Below are positions 42,946 through 46,991 of a stretch of DNA of 46,991 bases, piece by piece (positions within the stretch are counted from its first letter, which is position 1; every line of letters starts with the position of its first letter). The position numbers and the translations under genes were made by a program. The stretch is from an uncultured Porphyromonadaceae bacterium. Lineage in GTDB: Bacteria > Bacteroidota > Bacteroidia > Bacteroidales > Muribaculaceae. The notes beneath the pieces are model-generated. The model did not search any database, was not told where the DNA came from, and worked only from the letters and a program-made list of their open reading frames with translations. The stretch lies in contig URMA01000014.1 in the NCBI GenBank assembly GCA_900548875.1, forward strand, positions 1 through 46,991, written 5' to 3'.

Positions 42946-44091
42946 ATGATTACATACGAGTTTCTTCAAAACTACTGGTGGCTGCTCATCTCTGTACTGG
43001 GAGCCATTCTGGTATTCCTCCTGTTTGTACAAGGCGGTCAGACCATGCTCATTACAACATTCAACCGCACCCACCGCTCCATGATGGCCAATTCCCTCGG
43101 ACGAAAATGGGAACTGACATTCACCACACTCGTTGTGTTCGGCGGCGCATTTTTTGCATCGTTCCCCCTTTTCTACTCCACGAGCTTCGGCGGTGCCTAC
43201 TGGCTGTGGATGATTATTCTGTTCAGCTTCATCGTACAGGCTATCTCTTATAAATACCGCCAGAAAGAAGGTAACCTCTACGGCACGAACACATACGACA
43301 CGCTGCTGTTCATCAACGGATGCATTGGTCCGCTCCTGCTGGGCGTAGCTGTTGCCATGTTCTTTTTCGGTGCAGAATTCACCGTTGAAAAGACCAACAT
43401 TCTCAATGTCGAATCGTCAGCCATATCCCGATGGGGCGATCGCCACGGCTTCGAAGCCATCTTTAATCTCAAGAACCTGGTAATGGGTATCATGGTATTG
43501 TTTCTTGCACGCGTGCAGGCTTCGCTCTACTTCATCAACAACATCGACGACAAGGACATCTATGAACAACAGAAACACATGTTGCTCTACAATACCGTTG
43601 TTTTCGTGCTGTTTTTCCTTGGCTTTGCCACATTGTTGCTGTTGTCGCCGGGTGTAACCTACGACAACGCCGGAAATGCCGAATGGGTGGAATACAAGTA
43701 TCTCAACAATTTCCTTGAAATGTGGTGGTGTCTGGCAGCCTTCCTTATCGGCACGCTCCTCGTGCTGTTCGGTATTGGCAAGACGCTGCTTGTAAAAGGT
43801 TTCAAGAAAGGCATCTGGTATTCCGGTATCGGAACGGCACTCGTTGTGCTTTCCCTGTTCTGGGTAGCCGGCTACAATAACACGGCCTACTATCCGTCAT
43901 TGCTCGATGTTCAGAGTTCGCTCACTATCCGCAACAGCAGTTCAAGCGAATTCACATTGACGGCCATGAGCCTTGTTTCGCTACTGATTCCGTTTGTGCT
44001 CGCCTACATCGTCTATGCATGGTACTCTATGGACCGTGTTAAAATTACCGCTAAGGAAATCATCGAAACAGAAAGCGAAGACAAATACTAA
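42946..44091 (+). CDS. cydB: Cytochrome bd quinol oxidase subunit II
   Basis: 381 residues, eight or nine membrane helices, paired with CydA. The N-terminus carries FLQNYWWLLISVLGAILVFLLFVQGGQTM with the family GGQ motif near 48-51, then NSLGRKWELTFTTLVVFGGAFFASFPLFY. The C-terminus (LVSLLIPFVLAYIVYAWYSMDR) ends in a charged tail. It follows cydA by 4 bases and is ended by a strong terminator. No cydX-like frame is visible after it, and no cydCD transporter genes lie in the window. Confidence 0.96.
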   Translation: MITYEFLQNYWWLLISVLGAILVFLLFVQGGQTMLITTFNRTHRSMMANSLGRKWELTFTTLVVFGGAFFASFPLFYSTSFGGAYWLWMIILFSFIVQAISYKYRQKEGNLYGTNTYDTLLFINGCIGPLLLGVAVAMFFFGAEFTVEKTNILNVESSAISRWGDRHGFEAIFNLKNLVMGIMVLFLARVQASLYFINNIDDKDIYEQQKHMLLYNTVVFVLFFLGFATLLLLSPGVTYDNAGNAEWVEYKYLNNFLEMWWCLAAFLIGTLLVLFGIGKTLLVKGFKKGIWYSGIGTALVVLSLFWVAGYNNTAYYPSLLDVQSSLTIRNSSSSEFTLTAMSLVSLLIPFVLAYIVYAWYSMDRVKITAKEIIETESEDKY

Positions 44092-44127
44092 CCAGATCGA
44101 TAAAATACGCAAAGTGCAAAACTTTCA

Positions 44128-44175
44128 GGGGGTGCTCAGAATGTAATCGCAAACAATTCTGAGCACCCCTTTTTT
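44128..44175 (+). terminator. Strong intrinsic terminator of the cydAB operon
   Basis: Arms GGGGTGCTCAGAAT (44129-44142) and ATTCTGAGCACCCC (44156-44169) pair perfectly over 14 bp, followed by TTTTTT. Confidence 0.9.
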
Positions 44176-44349
44176 CAAATAGACAAAAGCGAAACAACCC
44201 ATATCGCTCGTCAATTCATTCTATTCATCCAACTTCACTCTCGGCAAAATCAATTGTTTCCCCAAATATGGGCTATCTTCTTCTCTATTTTTTCTATAAT
44301 CTCCCATCACATCACTAAAAATGTAGATTTTGCCGATAGAACAAAAACG

Positions 44350-45477
44350 CTATACGTTCATGGACGCATGTAGTTTTCGCCAGCGGGAAGGAGAACATGC
44401 TTCCTTTTCTGTGAATATTTTGGAAAAATAGCTGAGCGACAGAAATCCCGATGCTTCAGAAATGGCTGAAATGGTCATTTCAGGATGCTGCATCAATAAG
44501 CCTTTGGCATACTCGATACGAAGCCCCGCCACCCACTCACGGAACGTGACATGATAAGTAGACTTAATGTAAGCGAACAAATAGGTGCGATTGGTGCCAA
44601 GAGCCAAGGCCAGATCCTCAATAGTCAATCCCGGTGAAGTATACCCATGTGAATCCAACCAAACAATCAATTGTTTTTCAATATTGGCATGATAGTTGGG
44701 TGAATCTTCTGATATTTCTTCCGTCGATGGACCGACTTGTTCTATTCCTGCCGGAGCTTCCTTCTCCAGAATGCTTTCCACCTGCTCGTAGAACAGCAGA
44801 TAGTTCATATAAGACCAGAACAAATAGATATAGAAAGGAATGGACGAAAGTATCCACAGAAACACATAACGGTCCGGCAGGAATGTCAGCAATCCGCAAC
44901 TGACTCCATAAATAACTGCCCACCACGTGAAAATAGACATCCACCGAATATAGGCGGCGATATGCTCGGAATGCGTATCATCGAACAAACGGACAGCACG
45001 ACGGTAAGTCTGGATGAGCTTTCGAGCCAAATAAACTCCATACAGAATCAGCCACAAGGCCATCAGGAGCAGTCCGACATGTTGTGCTGTTCCCTTGGGA
45101 AAAACTATGAGCAGAAGACCGGCAAGAACCGTGAACAACAGCCAATACAGGATATGTCGCACGAAACGTCGCCGTGTCAGGTAAAAACGGTCAAGCAGCG
45201 AGAGAAGAGCCGAACTGAACAGCCAATAGACCAGAAAATAGGTGGAGAGATTCATCAGAATGGCCATGTCATGATCGGAAAACCGAATGCCGCAAAACAA
45301 ATGGACCGAATAGTTGGCAGCCAACAGCAACAAGGCAGCACCCATAAGGCGGCGTGAACGAACGTAGTTGCCAAAGATAGGCTTCTCCGGTGTTTTGGCC
45401 GCAAAGAAATAGGCGACAAAAAACAGCATCAGTACAACGGCGATGCCCAGTGAACATTCATAGATAGTACAGACCAT
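44350..45477 (-). CDS. Membrane-anchored AraC-family transcriptional regulator
   Basis: 375 residues. The first 230 hold six or seven hydrophobic segments (for example IAVVLMLFFVAYFFA and HILYWLLFTVLAGLLLIVF). A short acidic linker (240-265) leads to a C-terminal AraC/HTH_18 domain at about 270-370 with LTIEDLALALGTNRTYLFAYIK and ISAISEASGFLSLSYFSKIF. This membrane-plus-AraC design is common in Bacteroidales and probably senses an envelope signal; target genes are unknown. The divergent lysine exporter genes are one candidate, since a shared control region of about 370 bases separates them. A 9-bp interrupted palindrome lies in its leader. Confidence 0.9.
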   Translation of the reverse strand: MVCTIYECSLGIAVVLMLFFVAYFFAAKTPEKPIFGNYVRSRRLMGAALLLLAANYSVHLFCGIRFSDHDMAILMNLSTYFLVYWLFSSALLSLLDRFYLTRRRFVRHILYWLLFTVLAGLLLIVFPKGTAQHVGLLLMALWLILYGVYLARKLIQTYRRAVRLFDDTHSEHIAAYIRWMSIFTWWAVIYGVSCGLLTFLPDRYVFLWILSSIPFYIYLFWSYMNYLLFYEQVESILEKEAPAGIEQVGPSTEEISEDSPNYHANIEKQLIVWLDSHGYTSPGLTIEDLALALGTNRTYLFAYIKSTYHVTFREWVAGLRIEYAKGLLMQHPEMTISAISEASGFLSLSYFSKIFTEKEACSPSRWRKLHASMNV

Positions 45478-45524
45478 TGTTTTGTAAATTTCATTTGATA
45501 ATTAAGGTTCATTTTAACAAATCC

Positions 45525-45549
45525 TACAAATCACTCGGTTTGATTTGTA
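45525..45549. promoter_or_regulatory. Interrupted palindrome, possible operator or leader hairpin
   Basis: Perfect 9-base arms TACAAATCA and TGATTTGTA around ctcggtt, about 48 bases before the AraC-gene start. It lies downstream of the predicted minus-strand promoter, so it would also be in the leader RNA. Role is inferred. Confidence 0.5.
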
Positions 45550-45584
45550 AGATGACTAACGTCGCTTTCCTCAACTAATTAATA

Positions 45585-45618
45585 CAAAATTACAAGATTT
45601 TTTCAGCAATATATCAAA
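45585..45618 (-). promoter_or_regulatory. Candidate promoter of the AraC-family gene
   Basis: Minus strand: TTTG (45615-45618), 22 bases, TAATTTTG (45585-45592). Both boxes match the consensus but the spacing is one or two bases longer than usual. Confidence 0.45.
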
Positions 45619-45819
45619 AGGACGAATCTTTTTAATCAACTTTGCAAGGCAGATTTACAATTTTATCACATGCCATATCAAACGTTCAGAAATATCTGTC
45701 TGACCTATATTGAACTGCTCATTTTTTATTGCCACATCTTCCTGCAAAGGCCTATTTATCCAGTCGTTTCACTCTGGCATTTTTATTTACCTTCGCAACA
45801 TGATTTCGGCAAAATTCAT

Positions 45820-45827
45820 TAATTTTG
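45820..45827 (+). promoter_or_regulatory. -7 box upstream of the lysine exporter genes
   Basis: TAATTTTG is an exact TAnnTTTG match, 24 bases before the ATG at 45852. No clear -33 was found. Confidence 0.4.
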
Positions 45828-45851
45828 GCGCTCGAAAGAATCCATGCAATT

Positions 45852-46124
45852 ATGTTCACTGTCCTTCTTATCATGTTTTCAGGTATAGCTATCGGCTATT
45901 TCTGCCGAAAAATCGGCTGGCTGCAAAAGCTGGGCAAGCCCATATTCTACGTTATCCTACTGCTTTTGTTTCTTTTGGGAGCAAATGTTGGCAACAACAA
46001 AACCATTGTCAACAATCTCATCTCATTGGGAAGCCAAGCTTTACTAATTGCTGTTCTGTCTACCCTGGGAAGCGTATTGATAGGATGGGGAGTATGGAAA
46101 CTGATTTACAGGAAGGGGAAATAA
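45852..46124 (+). CDS. LysO-like lysine exporter, N-terminal part as a separate protein
   Basis: 90 residues with three hydrophobic segments (TVLLIMFSGIAIGYFC, IFYVILLLLFLLGANVG, ALLIAVLSTLGSVLIGWGVW). GANVGNN resembles the first half of LysO (YbjE), the E. coli lysine exporter, which is one chain of about 300 residues. The frame opens at 45825 with TTG, but the ATG at 45852 gives a normal membrane N-terminus. The stop is followed after two bases by the second part, so the pair is probably translated together and assembles as one transporter. Confidence 0.82.
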   Translation: MFTVLLIMFSGIAIGYFCRKIGWLQKLGKPIFYVILLLLFLLGANVGNNKTIVNNLISLGSQALLIAVLSTLGSVLIGWGVWKLIYRKGK

Positions 46125-46126
46125 GA

Positions 46127-46753
46127 ATGAAGGGAAGTCTGACAGTTATAGCGCTCTTTGCCTTAGGCTGCCTGCTGGGATGGCGGCACCTGCTACCCGA
46201 TTTTTTCACACAAAACACAGCCTCGCAATACGTACTCTATCTGCTTATGTTTCTTGTGGGACTCAGCATTGGCAGTGACAAGAAGCTAAAAGAAATACTG
46301 CGTAATCTTCGGCCAAAACTGCTTCTGATTCCCGCTGCAACCATTGTCGGCACTCTTTCCTTCACTTCCCTTGCCGCTCTAATCCTTCCGAAATGGAGCG
46401 TATGGGAATGTCTTTCCGTAGGTAGCGGATTTGCCTACTACTCCTTGTCGTCCATCCTTATCACCCAACTCAAGACTCCCGATATCGGAATTCAAGCAGC
46501 CACAGAATTGGGGACTATATCCCTTATAGCCAACATCATACGGGAAATAGCGACATTGATAGGCACTCCTCTATTCGTGAAATATTTCGGACGACTTGCA
46601 CCAATTTGTGCCGGCGGAGCAACAACGATGGACACAACACTACCCATTATCACCCAATATGCGGGAAAAGACATTGTCTTTATTGCCATTATACACGGAA
46701 TGATTGTCGACTTCACGGTACCTCTGTTCGTTTCGCTCTTCTGTTCCCTATAA
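46127..46753 (+). CDS. LysO-like lysine exporter, C-terminal part
   Basis: 208 residues from ATG 46127, with about six hydrophobic segments. The LysO-like core is LMFLVGLSIGSDKKLKEILR (about 41-60), GSGFAYYSLSSILITQL (the conserved YYSLSS signature), ELGTISLIANIIREI and CAGGATTMDTTLPIITQYAG. The last is the best-conserved substrate-path segment of the family. The frame extends upstream and overlaps the first part, but a start at 46127 fits a two-gene transporter. Lysine export is a family inference; thialysine is the only other known substrate. Confidence 0.85.
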   Translation: MKGSLTVIALFALGCLLGWRHLLPDFFTQNTASQYVLYLLMFLVGLSIGSDKKLKEILRNLRPKLLLIPAATIVGTLSFTSLAALILPKWSVWECLSVGSGFAYYSLSSILITQLKTPDIGIQAATELGTISLIANIIREIATLIGTPLFVKYFGRLAPICAGGATTMDTTLPIITQYAGKDIVFIAIIHGMIVDFTVPLFVSLFCSL

Positions 46754-46793
46754 CTGACCAGACACGATTTTTTCATAAATTTGTAGTATATTA

Positions 46794-46961
46794 GAGGCGG
46801 CTCAGGATAGTCAAATCTGAAAACTGCGTTCTCGATTTGCCTCTGCGCTCGGCTTTCACTATCTTTCCATAAGATAGGAGGCGCTTCGGGATAAAAAATA
46901 TCTGAAACAAGTTTCGATATTTTATTCTCCGCTCGGCTTTCACTATCTATTCTTATGGAAA
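46794..46961 (+). repeat. Promoter repeat array D: type-2 unit then type-1 unit, with altered -7 boxes
   Basis: Type-2 unit 46794-46877: GAGGCGGCTCAGGATAGTC, hairpin CAAATCTGAAAAC-TGC-GTTCTCGATTTG, TTTG (46836-46839), 20 bases, TATCTTTC (46860-46867). Type-1 unit 46878-46961: GAGGCGCTTCGGGATAAAAA, hairpin AATATCTGAAAC-AA-GTTTCGATATT, ending in TATCTATT. Both -7 boxes depart from TATCTTTG. The order of types is the reverse of arrays B and C. A short ATG frame at 46955 stops after ten codons; any gene served by the array must begin beyond the window. Confidence 0.88.
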
Positions 46962-46991
46962 TTCCAATAGCAAATTGGAAAAAATAGGACT

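Larger units (their letters stand above)
45478..45851. other. Divergent control region between the AraC regulator and the exporter
   Basis: About 370 bases without a gene. It holds the interrupted palindrome TACAAATCA-ctcggtt-TGATTTGTA (45525-45549), the -7-like box TAATTTTG of the AraC gene (45585-45592, minus strand) with CAAA at 45615-45618 as a -33 (spacing 22), and the -7 box TAATTTTG at 45820-45827 on the plus strand. A further TACCTTCG (45788-45795) is a weaker second box. Confidence 0.55.

Overview
The window is a stretch of chromosome from an anaerobic or nanaerobic member of the Bacteroidales (Bacteroidota); I cannot fix the genus. The evidence is the -33/-7 promoter type (TTTG, 18-22 bases, TAnnTTTG), an apparent lack of Shine-Dalgarno sequences, lineage-typical families (DUF4494, DUF4492 next to cydAB, DUF349, a stand-alone B3/4 protein, subclass A2 class A beta-lactamase), and pyruvate:ferredoxin oxidoreductase beside a cytochrome bd oxidase. 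Genes are dense and mostly housekeeping. I see no phage, insertion sequence, CRISPR array, rRNA or tRNA.

Layout. 1-3391: pyruvate:ferredoxin oxidoreductase, cut at its C-terminus by the window edge. 3658-8226: WecA-like sugar-phosphate transferase, a DEAD-box RNA helicase and a three-gene set (B3/4 protein, Sua5/YciO protein, flavin reductase). 8541-9983: stomatin/NfeD pair. 10085-12184: mtnN-luxS-beta-lactamase, in one direction and ended by a strong terminator. 12253-20594: AlbA_2-type regulator, bile-acid-symporter-family transporter, then a run of SGNH esterase, recQ, WcaJ-type phosphotransferase and a DUF349 protein. 20761-23235: small unknown protein, exported cyclophilin and M16 peptidase. 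23418-25146: umuDC. 25253-27675: Cytidylate_kin2 protein, membrane protein, diacylglycerol-kinase-family lipid kinase. 27813-32443: glycogen operon (GH133 debranching enzyme, GT4 glycosyltransferase, GH57 amylase). 32569-39219: WG-repeat secreted protein, transketolase, sugar MFS transporter, YggS and DUF4494. 39562-40923: an exported repeat/zinc-ribbon protein. 41100-44091: DUF4492-cydA-cydB. 44350-46753: membrane-anchored AraC regulator and a two-gene lysine exporter.

The most unusual feature is a dispersed repeat family found at four places (4940-5105, 8234-8419, 39416-39548, 46794-46961). Units are about 83-84 bp, come in two related sequence types, and stand head to tail in pairs. Each unit has a GC-richer 5' box, an imperfect hairpin and a pyrimidine-rich stretch ending in TATCTTTG, the Bacteroidota -7 box. 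In one type the 3' hairpin arm ends in TTTG exactly 20 bases before the -7 box, so the unit is a complete promoter whose -33 element lies inside a palindrome. Three of the four arrays end 12-17 bases before a start codon. I read this as a spreading promoter cassette, possibly with a built-in operator. It would link an RNA helicase, a tRNA-quality operon and a secreted zinc-ribbon protein.
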